Assembly (NCBI RefSeq): GCF_000372725.1
Contig: NW_005198243.1
Location: 316,479 to 380,478 of the forward strand
Direction of reading: 5' to 3'
Origin: Emiliania huxleyi CCMP1516
Taxonomy: Eukaryota > Haptophyta > Isochrysidales > Noelaerhabdaceae
Length of the DNA: 64,000 nt
The translations under genes and the position numbers were made by a program. The notes beneath the pieces were generated by a model. The model ran no database searches, had not been told where the DNA came from, and saw only the letters and a list, made by a program, of their open reading frames with translations. This document shows, in pieces, positions 11,074-23,213 of this stretch (positions are counted from its first letter, which is position 1; the number at the start of each line of letters is the position of its first letter).

Positions 11074-11808
11074 TCACATTTCGTTAAGGTGGATGTAGCA
11101 GGGGAACTCCACCGGCGCCAGGTTGACGATGCGCACGGTGTTGCCGGGGTCGGGCGTGTCAAAGCAGACAGAGAGCGAGTTGAGCTCGCCATTGTTGGTG
11201 AAGACCTCGAAGGTCTGCTTGGGGTTGTTGGGCGCGTTGAGCAGCTCGACGCGCGCGTTCAGCTGCTTCCCGTCCGTGTTCAGCACAACCTCCAGCTTCT
11301 CCGAGCCAGCGTCGAGGGGGAAGGAGCGCAGCGCGCCGCCATCGACGCGCTCGCCGTGGGCGGCCGGCGGGTCGGCCTTGGAGGCCATGGAGGCATCGGC
11401 GTAGTTGGCGGCGGCGCTGAAGGGGAACTCGTACTCGCCCACGTTGCGCACCTCGATCATCGCGGCCTTGTTGCGGGTGCCAATCAGCGCCTGGATCGGG
11501 CGCTCCTTGCCGTCCTCGCTGTACGCCTTGAGCGTGAAGGGGGTCCAGTCGGGGCCGATCCAGAGCTGGATGTCCGCCTTCACCGGGCGCCCCTCGCTCT
11601 TCACCGCCACTTGCACCCGATCCTTGGACAGGTCGTTGAAGGTCCAGGTTTTGCGGGTCTTGCCCTCGACCCGCTGCTCCAGCGTGCCGTCAGGGGTGAT
11701 GGTCTTCATGTCCCAGCCCATGACGGGGCTCGCGCCCATGCGGGCCGGCGACCTGGCCCGCACCCCGCCCAGCGTGTACGCGTTCGGCAGCGCGAGCAGC
11801 GAGAGCAT
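11074..11808 (-). CDS. Plastid-type protein of unknown function
   Basis: Single-exon ORF, 244 aa from the ATG at 11808. I chose this start because the upstream frame is repeat-derived and because MLSLLALPNAYTLGG reads as a short hydrophobic leader followed by an Arg/Ser/Ala-rich stretch, the bipartite style of plastid targeting in algae with secondary plastids. The mature part has a conserved feel (WTFNDLSKDRVQVAVKSEG, LWIGPDWTPFTLKAYSEDG, EYEFPFSAAANYADASM, TVRIVNLAPVEFPCYIHL) and is probably beta-rich. I believe similar proteins occur in other algae but know no function; no cofactor motif is visible. A 47-bp dispersed motif lies 134 bp upstream. Confidence 0.75.
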   Translation of the reverse strand: MLSLLALPNAYTLGGVRARSPARMGASPVMGWDMKTITPDGTLEQRVEGKTRKTWTFNDLSKDRVQVAVKSEGRPVKADIQLWIGPDWTPFTLKAYSEDGKERPIQALIGTRNKAAMIEVRNVGEYEFPFSAAANYADASMASKADPPAAHGERVDGGALRSFPLDAGSEKLEVVLNTDGKQLNARVELLNAPNNPKQTFEVFTNNGELNSLSVCFDTPDPGNTVRIVNLAPVEFPCYIHLNEM

Positions 11809-11941
11809 GGCAGCTGTGGGGAGATGGAGCTTCGATGGGAGCTCAAGCGAGGCAGCGCCGTTTCTTTTTGAGCTAGCACGCGCCAGTTCGCACCTGTGTC
11901 GAGCCTGTCTGCTGTGAGAGAGAGTTGTTTTGTTTAAATTC

Positions 11942-11988
11942 TTTTTGAGCTTAGCCTTCGATGTTATGAAACAACGCAAGGCGGACAT
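11942..11988. repeat. 47-bp dispersed motif, copy 1
   Basis: Contains GAGCTTAGCCTTCGATGTTA and TGAAACAACGCAAGGCGGAC in succession. Near-exact copies are at 13787-13831 and (shorter) 53440-53473. Lies just upstream of the plastid-type gene, in opposite orientation to it. Confidence 0.85.
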
Positions 11989-12419
11989 GGCATATCGCTC
12001 TCGGGCCCACAGACATCCCGCACACTCGCCGCACACCCGCCGCCCCCGCGCGCGCCCCACCCCGGCCGGGAGAGAGGGGAGTGACAGTTTGGGACGGCGA
12101 CAGCCCGAGTATGTTGAGTCCTGGCTCAACAACGCAGATAACAGAGGGTTTTTGCTAAGGTTCCACACGCCTCCCACACGGAGGTTCCACACGTGGGAGC
12201 CGGGACTCGCTGTGTGGGAGCCTCACGACCACACACCTACACGCTCAATCCGTGGGACCCACCGACACCGAGCATGACGGTGTGGGTCTGCGCCCCCGGC
12301 CGCCAGCCATCCCCGATGGACCCCCCGCGCCCACTCCGCGCTCGGCAGCGCCTCTCATCTCACCGAACCGTCCGGCCGCCGCCCGGCTGCCGACAGGATC
12401 CCATCGACGGAGGCCGCGA

Positions 12420-12960
12420 GGAGAAGCAGATCGCCGTCGCCGCCGCCGCCGCTGTCGCCGCCGCCGTCCAGCCCGCCGCCGCTGTCACCGCCTCCCCCCT
12501 CGCCGCCGCCGTCCTTGCCGCCGCCGCCCTCGCCGCCGCCGTGTAGCCCGCCGCTTCCCTCGCCGCCTCCACCGTCGCTGCCCTCACCGAGCCCGCCGCC
12601 GCCGCCGCCGCCGTCGTCGTCGTCGTCGCCGCCGCCCAGCCCGCCGCCGCGCAGCCCGCCGCCGCCGTCGTGGCCTCCCCCTCTCGCCGCCGCCGCCGCC
12701 CTTGCCGCCGCAGCCCTCGCCGCCGCAGCCCTCACCGCCGCAGCCCTCACCGCCGCAGCCCTCACCGCCGCCACCCTCACCGCCGCCGCCCCGCCGCCTC
12801 CACCGTCGCCGCCCCCACCGAGCCCGCCTCCTCCGCCGCCGCCGCCGCCCTCGCCGCCGCCTTATTCGCTGCTGCCGCCCTTACCACCGCCACCGTCGCC
12901 GCCGCCGCCCGGCCCGCTGCCGCCGTCGCCGTCGCCCCGACGGCGGAAGGCCGCAGCGGC
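12420..12960 (+). repeat. Low-complexity CCG/SPPPP-coding tract
   Basis: Nearly pure (CCG)-type codons reading as Ser-Pro-Pro-Pro in one + frame, with an internal 15-bp unit (CCGCCGCAGCCCTCA) repeated about five times near 12712-12775. The style matches hydroxyproline-rich/pherophorin-like linkers of algal cell-surface proteins. I see no signal peptide or flanking domain, so I do not call a gene. Confidence 0.7.
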
Positions 12961-13569
12961 GGCTCCGTCGCCCACAGCCACACGCGTATGAGGCGGAGCT
13001 CGATGCGGCGGCTGAGCTGGAGGCGGAGGACACCCACCTGGGTTGCCATCCCTCAACACAAGTGGCCCACCCTTCACATTTTGTCGCGCTCCGGGGCGGG
13101 GCGGGCGGGTGGCGGGACGGGGCACGGGCTCGCACGCAAATGGCTCTCTCGCACCACCTCATAACACGCGCACGGTGGCAGAGGACGCGTGCTAATCACT
13201 CCTCCTCGCCCTCCTCTGTTTGCTTTTTCGCGGCGAGCTAACGCATCTTGTTTTGCAGTTTTTCTATGCCGAACTATTGTCTATTCACTTTGAAAATCGA
13301 TCCACGGGACCCCGACCGACGTAGAAAGAAAAGTGCGAAAATTGCCCAAGACATATCCGGTGTGGGTGGCGTGTGTGGGAGGCCGTTAGCAAAAACCCCT
13401 TTTCACCTGACCGCTGAGCTACGTGTGGGACGATGCTGTGGAACCTGATCTACACCTTAGCAAAAACCCCCCAACAAGAGGGGGTGGTCCGGCTCCCAAG
13501 TCCGGCTCACGCGCCTCGAGCTGACCATCTACCGCACTGAGCACTTCCGCCCCCTCGCTCCCAACCCAC

Positions 13570-13740
13570 CCACCTCGCCGACCGCAGAACCGCGCGATCT
13601 CGGGCGATCTCGGGCCGCGCCGCGCGATCTCGGGCGATCTCGCGCTATCTCGGTGCTCCACGCCACGCCGCCCCCCCCCCCCACCCCCCACCCCACCTCA
13701 CCCACCGCCGCGCCGCGCTATCTCGGGCGATCTCGGAGCG
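13570..13740. repeat. GCGATCTCGG degenerate 10-bp repeats
   Basis: Several copies of CGCGATCTCGGGCGATCTCGG-like words, the same family as the intronic repeats, interrupted by a C-rich tract. May be an intron of an unrecognised gene. Confidence 0.65.
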
Positions 13741-13786
13741 TCGCTCGCGCGGCGTCGTTTCTTTTTTGCCGATCCGCCTTTTTTCC

Positions 13787-13831
13787 TTTGAGCTTAGCCT
13801 TCGATGTTATGAAACAACGCAAGGCGGACAT
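13787..13831. repeat. 47-bp dispersed motif, copy 2
   Basis: Matches the copy at 11942 over ~45 bp with no difference seen after TTTGAGCTTAGCC. Lies ~200 bp upstream of the SET-domain gene start. Confidence 0.85.
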
Positions 13832-13854
13832 TTTTCCTTTCCTTTCTTTCTTGT

Positions 13855-13990
13855 TCGTAAGAGCCACGTCTAGACGTACACTGAAAACGTAAGAGCCACA
13901 TACACTGGAGAGAGAGAGAGAGATTCTCCCAGTAAGCTAAAAGTACATACACATACACTGGAGAGAGACACTGGTACGTACACTGGAAAA
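13855..13990. repeat. Dispersed repeat (GTAAGAGCCAC / CATACACTGGAGAG)
   Basis: Contains two GTAAGAGCCAC and several TACACTGGAGAGAGA words; partly the reverse complement of 3280-3365. Confidence 0.65.
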
Positions 13991-14028
13991 GTAATTCGCC
14001 TGGACGCACGCAACATCAAGTTCCACAT

Positions 14029-15194
14029 ATGCAAGCGTCGTCGACCACTCCTGGGGAGGTCGCTAGTCGCGCTCCAAGTGCTCCAAGTGCCTCACAGGGC
14101 GCCCCGCCGAGCGCCACGTGCACGCTCATCAACGCCTTTTCGGTCGAGCCGAGCACAGTGCGTCGTGGCCCTGCACACCTGCCACCGCCAACCCTCACGC
14201 AGCACCGCCTTTCTCCCTCACACTTGCGTCACCCATCCCTGCCTTGAAGGAGGCGTACTCTGGCCCGTCGCCGCCGTGCGGCACTGGGATGCGCAGAGCT
14301 CTAGCTCGCGTGGAGATCGAGGAGTACGGCCTCGCGCTCACGGTGGCGCCGTCGGTGGCAGTGCCCAGTGGATATGGGCTCTTTGCGGAGCTGCTGCCGG
14401 GTGTGGACGAGGCGACGGTGCCGGCGGCGACCCCGCTCACGCCACTCGGAGGTTACGGCGATGGACGCCTCTCCAACTCGCTCAACGAGGAACATCCGAG
14501 CGCAGACCGCGCAGTGGCGTTTGCCCTGAGCTCAGAGGCGAGCGTCCTGCACGGCGGCATCTTTTGCCAGCTCAACGGACTGCTCGCGCCGGGCCAGCAC
14601 GCCGGGGTGACATCCAGATGCGGGGTTGTGCGGGCGGCCGCGCGAGGAGAGACGTCAGCGGCGTGCACAAAGGTGCGCTCTCTCGCTCGCCGCCTCGCCG
14701 CCACGACTATGCCGCACGTGCCCTCGCCGTGCCGCAGGTCTGGGCCGAGCGGGCGCACGGCGCGAGATCTCTCGCGGCACACAAGGTGCACAGAGAGGCA
14801 GACGGCGAGGTCGAGGTGGATAGCGGGTGTGCGAGAGCTCCGCCCACGTCAGAGCCGCTTCCGCCCCGCCCAAAAAGAGCCGTGATGGGCCTCTAGGCCA
14901 AGCCCGCCCTACTTTATCCCAGCGCAAGTGGCAGCCAAGGATGCGAGCGGGCGCAACATCGGGCAGTTTGCCAACGATTTGGCCGTCGGCGCCGACGTGC
15001 CCAGCGACCAGGACTACGAGGCGGTGTCGGAAGCTGTCAATGTCCTCGCCTTGCAGTGGCACCTCGCCTCCGCGCCCGACGGACGCCTCGAGCCCGTCAC
15101 GCCCGTCTCCATCTTCCTGAGCACGACGACGTTCCGCAACCGGGAGCCGATGGAGCTGGGCTGCAGGTACGGCCGCCGCTTCTGGGCGGAGTGA
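14029..15194 (+). CDS. SET-domain protein (lysine methyltransferase candidate), ~3 exons
   Basis: Exon pieces: ~14029-14159, ~14253-14672 and ~14928-15194; joins are approximate. The order of motifs fits a SET fold: VPSGYGLFAEL (the G-x-GLFA entry), RNIGQFANDLA (the catalytic N-x-x-x-F-x-N element), NVLALQW, VSIFLSTTTF, then MELGCRYGRRFW near the end, like the YG-x-x-W close of many protist SET proteins. No zinc-binding post-SET cysteines are visible. The substrate, histone or other, cannot be told. Exon 1 is the least certain part: it rests only on an open frame and a plausible GT-AG junction after FSVEPST. Confidence 0.6.
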
Positions 15195-15530
15195 CAGTGC
15201 GGAGCGGCAGCGCCGTGGGGGCGCATGGCGCATGGCGCATCCGGCGCCCCCCAGGCGCACAGGCCCAGCGAGCAGCGTACGTGAAGCAGTATCGCCCGCG
15301 CGGCCGGTGTCGTGGTCGCGGCGTTCGGCAGGGCGGTTTTGCACTGACTGGTGTGCCGTGTGCGCGATTAAATCGAATCTCGTTTGCAGGCCTGCTCGGG
15401 CTATATCATCATACACAAAATAATGGGGTGTGCTCACAGGCAACAGTCGCGCAGCCGCAGGCCGCGCAGGAGTGGGAAGAGAAGTGTCGCTCTGCCGGCG
15501 CGGTCGTCGCACGGCGGCATCAAATGACTC

Positions 15531-16251
15531 TCACTCGGTCTTTGACCGGCCGCCCTCCATCGTGTCACTCTCCCGCTGCTTTCTCAACCAGTCGTAGTAC
15601 GCCGCGTTCTCGTTCGTCGGGTCCTGCACCCTCTCGTTCCCATCGCAGCAGCCGCACGCGAGGCAGCAGACAGAGGTGATCATCACGCCAAAGAGGGTGA
15701 GGACGAGGCCGGCGATCGCCAGGAAGGGGCTCGAGCTGCCGCTGATGAACTCGCGGAAGCCCTGCCGCGGCTTTGGCGGAGGCACCGTGGTCGGGTCGAA
15801 CAGCGGCGCGCTCCTCCACCCGTGGTGCGCAAAGGCGGCGAGTGAACCCTCGTCGCGGCCGCCGGTGTGCTTGCGCAGCTCCTTGCCGCCCTTGTCGGCG
15901 AATATCAGCGTCGGGAATGCGCGCACGCCAAAGGAGGTGCACAGCGCCTGGTTCTTTGTGCAGTCGACCCGCGCGATGGTCGTCCCGCTCAGCTCCTCGC
16001 GCTCGGCCAGCCCTTCCCAGATGGGCGCAAGCCGCTTGCAGTGCCCGCACCTACGCCGGGATCAGCCCGGGTGAATGGGCGAGACCGGCGAGCGGTGGCG
16101 AACGGCGGTGTGGCGGCAGCGGGCACCACGGCGCGAAGAACTTGATAAAGGCGCGCTGGCGCTTGAGCGACTGGTCGACGCTGTCACTGTCGAGATCCAC
16201 CACGGCAGAGGCTGCAGCGCACGGCAAGAGGACCAAGAGGCTGGGTAGCAT
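15531..16251 (-). CDS. Membrane thioredoxin / PDI-like protein (TMX type), 2 exons
   Basis: ER-type thiol oxidoreductase. Exon 1 16251-16127 encodes a signal peptide (MLPSLLVLLPCAAASA) and FIKFFAPW. Exon 2 16050-15531 continues CGHCKRLAPIWEGL, restoring the classic active site WCGHC across the junction (intron 76 bp, GT-AG, flanked by GTGC direct repeats). The thioredoxin fold continues with VDCTKNQALCTSFGVRAFPT (cis-Pro). A transmembrane segment near residues 150-175 (FLAIAGLVLTLFGVMITSV) and a short cytoplasmic tail follow. 214 aa, consistent with small TMX proteins. The intact CGHC suggests an active disulfide exchanger (inference). Confidence 0.85.
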
Positions 16252-17307
16252 GGCGCGGCGCCGGTGTCTCGTGAGCGCGCAGGGCCTGACTGCGACCACC
16301 ACGCCGTTGTGGCGACCACGCTTGTTTCTTTTGTGGTGTAAAATTCTTTTGTTTGAAAGGCCTCATTAGCCTCCGTTCGCTCCCTCCCGCTTGGCGCCCA
16401 TCCCACCCTCCGCCCTCGCCCTCCGCCCCTGCCCTGGCTGGCCTGGGTGGCAACTCCTCATCATCACGCGCCAAGCGGGAGGGAAGTGGATGGGGCCCTG
16501 AGCCGACCTAGCCCCAAACGGAACGGGGCGCCCAGCACGTGCCGGATTACTGTGCCTTCCCCGGGTGCAGCCTTTCGGTTCGTGAAGGGTCGGTGCGAGT
16601 CGTGCTTTCCTCGATCCCCCGCCCTCCCCGCCATCTCCGCCGCTTTGGCTCTACAGCCTTACCACCGCGCACCGGGAGGCGGCGAGGCGAAATCAGACTC
16701 GGTCGAGAGACCCCAGATTGGCATCCATGCCTCTCTGGACAGGGTGGCCCGCCACAACGACCCCTGGAATTGCGACTCGCCGCTTTCCTCCCGCTGTGAT
16801 TCTGTGTGAGCTCTGTGTCTTGATTTGCCAACAACATACCTAAACTCAGAGGCGGGCTGGGGCTGGTCGTGCGGAGGTGCGGTGGCGGAGGCCGGCGGGC
16901 GCAGGAGCAGCGGCGTGCCGCTTCGCTCGAGTGAGTGCTCGAGGAAAATGAATTTTACGGCGCACGGCACTGTCACACAGGTACAACGGGAGCCGCCTAT
17001 GCGCCTAAGCGACTCCTGTGAGGACGGCGAGTGGGAGTGCGTGTCCCCGGAGAGCACCTTGCGCCGCTTTCCTCCCACTGTGAATTTGGCATGTCTCTAC
17101 TCTCCCCTCGAAGCGGTCCTCTCAAAAGTGTCGCCACCAAAGCGCCCGCCGGCGTGTGCCAGCTTCTTGCAGTTGCAGCTTCAACCGCCCGCTCGTTTTC
17201 TGGATCCGCGCGAGCGCGAGCGGCGGCGCGAGCGCCTTCCCGCCCTGCTCACGCGGCCGATGCTGACACTACGTGAGCCTCATTACTGAGTAGGCATTTA
17301 GCGATCG
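16252..17307. other. Intergenic with repeat fragments
   Basis: Holds a dispersed repeat at 16967-17030 matching 25117-25178, and GATTTGCCAACAACATACCT (~16821), nearly repeated at ~41687. Short ORFs (for example 16539-16799) have no recognisable domain. Confidence 0.55.
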
Positions 17308-19555
17308 ATGGCAGCAATGACGCTCATGCTGGCTCGATTCTTGGCGCTCTTGGCCCTCACGCTGCTCGGGTGCACGGGTGGCGCCGTGCCAGTGGATGCC
17401 CAGGTGCTCTGCCTCCCCATTCACTCCCCCACCGGTGTCGGGCCACTCCCCTCACTCCCATGTCTAGCTTATCCACCGGGCTCCTCCTCCTCATAACCTC
17501 CACGTCCGCGCGCGACAGCCACGCATGGGTCTTGAGTTTGGTTCGGCACCGAGCTCGGACTCGCATTTACCGGGCGTGGGGGTGGACAGCATCGAAGCGC
17601 TCTACCGTAACCGCCTCTTCGCTAATGCCTTGCTGGGCGGCGACTCGCTGGGCGACTCGCTGATCACCTCCACGCCCATTCCAATGAAGGGAGCGGGCAA
17701 CTGCCAACTCGGGGCAGCGTATCAACCAGGCACTGGATGTGGCGGCCCGAACCAGTCGCCACCATTGATCATGCCATCACCCTGTCCTACTACGCCAGCA
17801 ACAACTACACAGGCCTGTCAAGGCAATATCGTACCAGAAGGAGATGATGTCGCTGGCTATGCGAAAAGGACTACAGTGGTTATTGCCTCGTCTTCGGACT
17901 TCAGCACGTCAGTCCATGCCGCGGCAAAGGCCTCAGCATCAGGTTATGGCATCGAAGCGAGTGGCGCAATGTCCCAAGTTACACAAGGCGACCTTTCCAC
18001 ACAAAGTGGTGGTGTGTACCTCCAAGCCTATTCAAATGAAGTGGGCACAAAGAGTCTATTTCACTATCAAGCTTCGGAGATGGAGCCGGCAGCCATTGCC
18101 GCTTTCAAAGCAGGCCCAGAATCGTGGTCAAGAATGAATTATCCCGTGTATTTTGTGACACACCTCCTGTACGGCGGCTACTTCAACGGCGGCTACACCT
18201 TCACTTCTAAGACGACAAGCTCTAACAGCGCTTTCGATGCCGCAGCATCGATTTCGGGAAGTGGCTGGGGCGTTTCGGCAAGTGCGCAAGCCAATTACCA
18301 AAGTACCAGAACCGAATACCAGGACTCCGTTAGTCTCACTACAATGGTCGAGTGCAGTCCGGCTGGGTGCCTAGACCTGTCGTCATCGAATCTGCAGAAC
18401 GGGGTGCCATCCACCACAGCTGTCTTGCCTGCTGCGATTCAGGACTCTTACATCAACTGGTACAATGGGCTCAAAGGCGGTCAGCAGGTTTCAGCGATTC
18501 GTGTGGCGTCCCTCGCCGATACTGAGGCCTTTGCCGAGCTGCGCCAGGAGGCACTCTCACCAAACAATTCTTGGGGCTGGACAGAATCATCGATCGATTC
18601 CTTGTTTCAGCTCCCTACTGCGAGCTTCATGCAGGCTTGGGTGGCAGCTAGCGTTGAGGCACAAGGCCAACACAATGCGATTGAAGGCGCGGTCCAGGCA
18701 ACAAGAAGCTGCGCAAAAAAGGTTCACGAAACCCTACGTACCCAAGCGGCTCAAATGGGAATTCAGATCGGGATCATCAACAGCAAGGAGAACCTCCAGT
18801 ACTATCAGACGCAGCAGAGCGTGTACCTGGGCCCGAATGGCGCTGATGAATGGGCGTGGAGTGCGATTAAAACACTGTACAATGAGGCGCAGAGTAATAT
18901 CGCCAATGTTTCCGACATGTGCAACTTCTCCCCACCTCCGCCTCCGTCACCATCGTCGCCACCGCCTCCGCCACCGTCGCCACCACCGACATTCCCCAAC
19001 GATGGGTGTCCCGTGGGCTATACTGCTCGAAAGTACGGCACCAACTGGTTCTTCTGCTACGACAAAGACAACAATAAGTGCTCCATGGTAGGGTCTGGCG
19101 TTCCTGCACCGAAGACGCAGTCTGGTTTACAAGGTATATGGGGAGCCCCTAATGGTGACTGGAGCTCCAGCTGGGGCACCTTCCTGACAGGTTCCCAACG
19201 ACGGCTGTGTTATCCCTATCAGGGGGCGTGCACCCACGACTTTGGTAAAACGAAGGCCTGTTGTGGACAAACATATCATGGTGACGACAGTCGCCAGATT
19301 TACCAATGCCCGCCTAGCCACCCAAAATGCATGAGCTACCGCAGTGACGTTGGACCGAACGGCTTTGGCGTATGTTTCGCTGTCAACAACGGCGTTTTGA
19401 TGGGGGATGGCCCGCTCCCGTGTGCTAAAAGCTACGGCCAGTGTGACACCCCGACATGGGATAATTGGTCGTGCTGCCCAAAAGAGTTTCCTTCTTGCGG
19501 GAAAGGCGTGAGTGGTTTCATGTATGAGGACCAGCCTTTTGGTTTCTGTGGCTGA
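17308..19555 (+). CDS. Secreted Cys-rich protein, possible MACPF-like domain, Pro-rich linker
   Basis: Exon 1 17308-17403 codes a signal peptide (LARFLALLALTLLGCTGG); exon 2 17519-19555; the GT-AG intron keeps frame; ~710 aa. The N-terminal ~450 residues include YPVYFVTHLLYGGYFNGGY followed by Ser/Ala/Gly-rich strand-like repeats, reminiscent of the GTH-Y-V...GG signature of MACPF pore-forming proteins. This is a resemblance only. A (SPPPP) linker (~18927-18988) leads to a C-terminal domain of ~185 aa with some 14 cysteines, including WSCCP and KACCG. Codons are less G/C-biased at third positions than in neighbours, suggesting a different origin or expression class. Described only as a candidate; function untested. 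Confidence 0.7.
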
Positions 19556-20544
19556 TAGGTCGTGCGTTTACCTCGAGCAGGACGGTTGACTGGCGACGAC
19601 TTTTTCTTCCTGTGGCCTCTTGCGACCTCGATCACGGAAGCTGCTCTCTTCTCCTCCTCCTCTGCTTATCTTCCCCGTGAGAAGCTCGCGTCGCCGCTGC
19701 GCGCCAGACTAGTCATACACAAGTCCCAACGGGCGCACTGCGGCGAGGCAGATGAGTACAGACAGAGGCTTATTCATTCAGCTTGAGCGCACTCCTCCGT
19801 TCTCCTCCTCTCTGAGTGTGTGATGGGGGCCTGTGTCGTGCTCCTCACCAACGGCTCTCTAGAGTGTACGGGGGGAAGGACAGACACGTCCCGCATATGC
19901 TACGGGTCCCTAGTATGGGTTCGGGGACTGTTCACAGCAGTGCGGGGGTAGGGGACCCTCGCGCATAGCCCCGGAGTACCAGTATGGATTTCTTTTTCGG
20001 CCGCCAATTCCAGAGCTGGATTTCTTCCTCTCCTCTGGCGGGCGAAAAAAAACTCGCGGCGCCGGGGGCAATCCTGAGAGTGAGCAAATTGCAGTGGGAT
20101 TCTTTTTTTTAATCGCAATCCATCGCAATCACACGGACCCCCCCTCACCGACCCGCCTGCCGACGTGAAGCTATGATCATAACATGATCCGACCGCGTTC
20201 GACCACGTGTTCGAGTTCCTTACTTCCTACTCCGACCCGCGACCCTGTTCCGACCGTGATCCGACCTGATCCGACCGTGCTCGAACAGCGGTCAGCGGCG
20301 GCGGCACCTAGGGAATTTCCAGACCATGTTCCGCCCCTGATCCGACCATGATCCGACCATGTTCAAAGTGATGACGGTCGGAACAGGTCAGTACTCAGCT
20401 TCGGTCTGACCAGTCAACCCTGGAGGCGGATTAGCGGGGTCTGTCCGACTCGCTCGCTGCACGGTTGGCTGCGGCGCTCCGGCGCAAGCCGACGCTCGGG
20501 AAGTGGCGCCACTCTGCGTGGCTGCCCTCCGGGCTTGTCCTTGG
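19556..20544. other. Intergenic with degenerate TGATCCGACC repeats
   Basis: From ~20172 to ~20385 there are many copies of an 11-12 bp word (TGATCCGACC, ATGATCCGACCA, CCATGTTC). The rest shows no gene. Confidence 0.7.
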
Positions 20545-21250
20545 CTCTCCGACATCGATCGAGCACGCCTGTCCGACGAGCGGCTTGCCGTGCGGGTGGC
20601 TTCGTGTGGCGCTCTTGTCGAGAGCGTTTTGCGGCCCGGCGGGTGAGAGAACATGTGTCGTCTGATGTGTCACTGTGTGCGTCATATCAGTCTTGATAAC
20701 AAGCACGGTCGATCAAGCGATATACTCGTCACGTCACGCTGGACGCCTTGCACGGAGCTCTGTGCCGGCAAAACAGGAAGAGCCGTCCGACAAGAAGAGC
20801 TCGATAGGGAGCGAGGACCGTCAAAGGTGCTCACGCAGGTTTCGGACGTCCGTCATGGTGCGGTCAGTTCCCCCCAGGTTTGACCGCGCAGGTCCCAAAA
20901 CTCGTCGAGCACTCGTAGCCTTTCTGCGACTTTCTGCGTGCTGCCGGCTCGGGAAGAGCAGATTTTGCAAGATATCTCAACGAGATCCGACATCTGCGCG
21001 GTCATTTTTGGAGTGATCTTACCGCGTCATGACGGAGTCTTGATACCTCTCGAAGCACCTCTAACGGTTCTCGCTCCCTATCGAGATCTTCTTGCCGGAC
21101 GGCTCTTCCTGTTTTGCGGGGCGCGCTGAGCTCTGTGTCAAGCTCGAAGGGCAACGGAAACGAGTGCTTGTTAACAAGACCGATCTCACGTACACAGTTA
21201 CACTCCAGACGTCCTGTACTCTCCCATCCGACAACCGGCAAGACGCTGTC
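20545..21250. mobile_element. Foldback element, partial copy 2
   Basis: Left arm ~20545-20830 shares GAGAGCGTTTTGCGGCCCGG and GTCTGATGTGTCACTGTGTG with copy 1. Right arm ~21065-21245 is a more diverged inverse. The outer 18-bp ends and TTAGGGA words of copy 1 were not found, so this copy is truncated. Confidence 0.75.
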
Positions 21251-21389
21251 GTGAGCCAGCCGCTCTTGCGGCAGCCGTCAGCAGAGACCGAGCGCGTCGG
21301 GCGAGTGGAAACGTGCTGATCCCAGCCATCGACAAGAGGAGCACGACTGGCTACAAGAACGCGAGCCACAGCCGCCGCGAGAACCGCTG

Positions 21390-21870
21390 AGCTGCTGCAG
21401 CCTCGGACGCCCTGCTCCCACTGCCGCTGGCGCCGAGGCGATTCGGCAGGCGGAGAGGGAGGGCCTGACTCTGGCCAGCAGCAGCACTGCCGCTGGCGTC
21501 GAGGCATTCCGGCAGGGGAGGGAGGGCCTGACTCTGGCTACCAGTAGCGACAGCAACAGCGGCTACAGGGGCGTCTGCTACTACCCGAAGGAGAACGGCA
21601 GCAAGAAGTACACGCTGAGGGTGATGGTTGGCGGCAAGCAGAACTTCCTCGGAGACAGTCTTCGCCACCGCCGAGGAGGCGGCGCTGGCGCGCGCGCGGC
21701 ACATGTGGGACACGACCGTCCGCCTGCTCGAGCCGCCGCCGCAGCAAGCACCGCCGCAAGGCGCAGCAGGGCCTTCCGAGGCCAGCAGCGTCGAGGAGGA
21801 GGAGGACGGCTTTTCGACCCGGCGGACACTTGTCACTTCTACTCGAGAGTGTGTACAGTGTTTGGGGTAG
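21390..21870 (+). pseudogene. AP2/ERF-like domain fragment with frameshift
   Basis: The + frame carries two tandem EGLTLASSS/EGLTLATSS segments and then GYRGVCYYPKENGSKKYTLR..QNFLG. VFATAEEAALARARHMW follows in another frame. Together they match the AP2/ERF DNA-binding fold (YRGV at the start, LG-F-TAEEAA at the end). Four extra bases between LG and VFAT break the frame. Upstream the gene runs directly into the foldback element, so the N-terminus is missing. Could also be a poorly resolved tiny intron, but no splice pair fits. Confidence 0.6.
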
Positions 21871-22137
21871 TCCTTGCCTTTGTGCCGCAGTGCCCGTGCT
21901 GCGTGCAAGCCATCATCCTTGATCTTGTTGTTTCTTTCCCCCGCAAATAGAGATAAAACGAGCTGCCCAGCTCGCAGCTGGCGACGGCGAGCATCGAGAG
22001 CAGGCACCAGCAGGCCACTGGCCAGACCCCAGAGCAGCAGGCGGCCACAGTGCACAGACTGCACTCGACTCGCGCTCACTCACACTCTCCTCCATTGGGC
22101 GATCTGTGGGTTCTTTACTTCCTGGCTCTCGCCAAGC

Positions 22138-23182
22138 TCACGCGGCCCCTCCGATGCTCTCCATGAGCGTCAGGTCCGGGCGCACCGCGTCGCGCAGCGC
22201 GCAGTAGTCGGCGAGGCGCGGCGCGTCGACGCCCACCTCGCGCAGCTGCGCGCCGAGCGCCTCGACGTCGAGAAAAAGCTGGACGCACACCTAGACTCGG
22301 TCCTCTCTCGGGGTCATCTCGCGCCATCTCGGAGAGGCACGCCTCGAGGTCCGAGGACGAGCTGCGCCGCACGCCTTGTCCGCGTCGGTCGTGGAGGACG
22401 CCGCGTCGGCCTTCCTCGCGTACCGACGCCGCGCCTCCTCGTCCTTGCGCACACCTGTCAGAGGACGGGAGCTGTGAGCGGCCACGGCTAGAGGGGTCTC
22501 GGCTCTTGCCTCCCCGCATGATGCCGTCGAGCATCGACGTCGCCAGCTGCAGAAAGTGGCGGCAGACCACGCCCCCCACCTCGGCCGCCCATTCGCGCCG
22601 CGCCGCCTCGCCGAGCCGCTCGCCTGCCTGGTGGTGAAGCAGGTCGCGCAGCGGCCTCGTCACCTCGGGCATGCAGAGAGCGACGCGTGAAGAGGTGATC
22701 TGGGATGGTGTCTCGGGTGGGCTCGGGTGGGATCTGAGTGATCTGGGGTGATCTGGGGTGATCTCGTGAGCTCGTCACCTCGGGCATGAAGAGCGACGCC
22801 GCCGTCGGCAGCGGGCGGCCGGTCAAGCGGTAGAGGGCCGGGATGGCGCGGGCCGGCGCGAGCTGCGCCGTGCAAGTGCCGCCGAGCTGCGCAAGCACGG
22901 CCGCGCCTGCAGCGAGCACTGAGACCGCTGCAGTCACATGCAGCGCTGTGCTGCAAGTGGCGGTCGCAGCCTGTCGTCTGGAGCGCAGACCGGTGGGAAA
23001 TCGTGGACGAGTAGGGGGCGGGGCGCGTGTCGTGGACGCGTCTCTCAAACCGCGGCGCGGGAGGCGCACGTCCGCCGCAAAGCAGCGCCGCAGCGCCGCC
23101 GCCGCCGCCACCCCCGCCCGGGTGCGGACCTGTCGTGGCTTTGGCACGCCGCCACCGCCACCACCGCCACCACCACCGCCCT

Positions 23183-23213
<31 letters not shown>
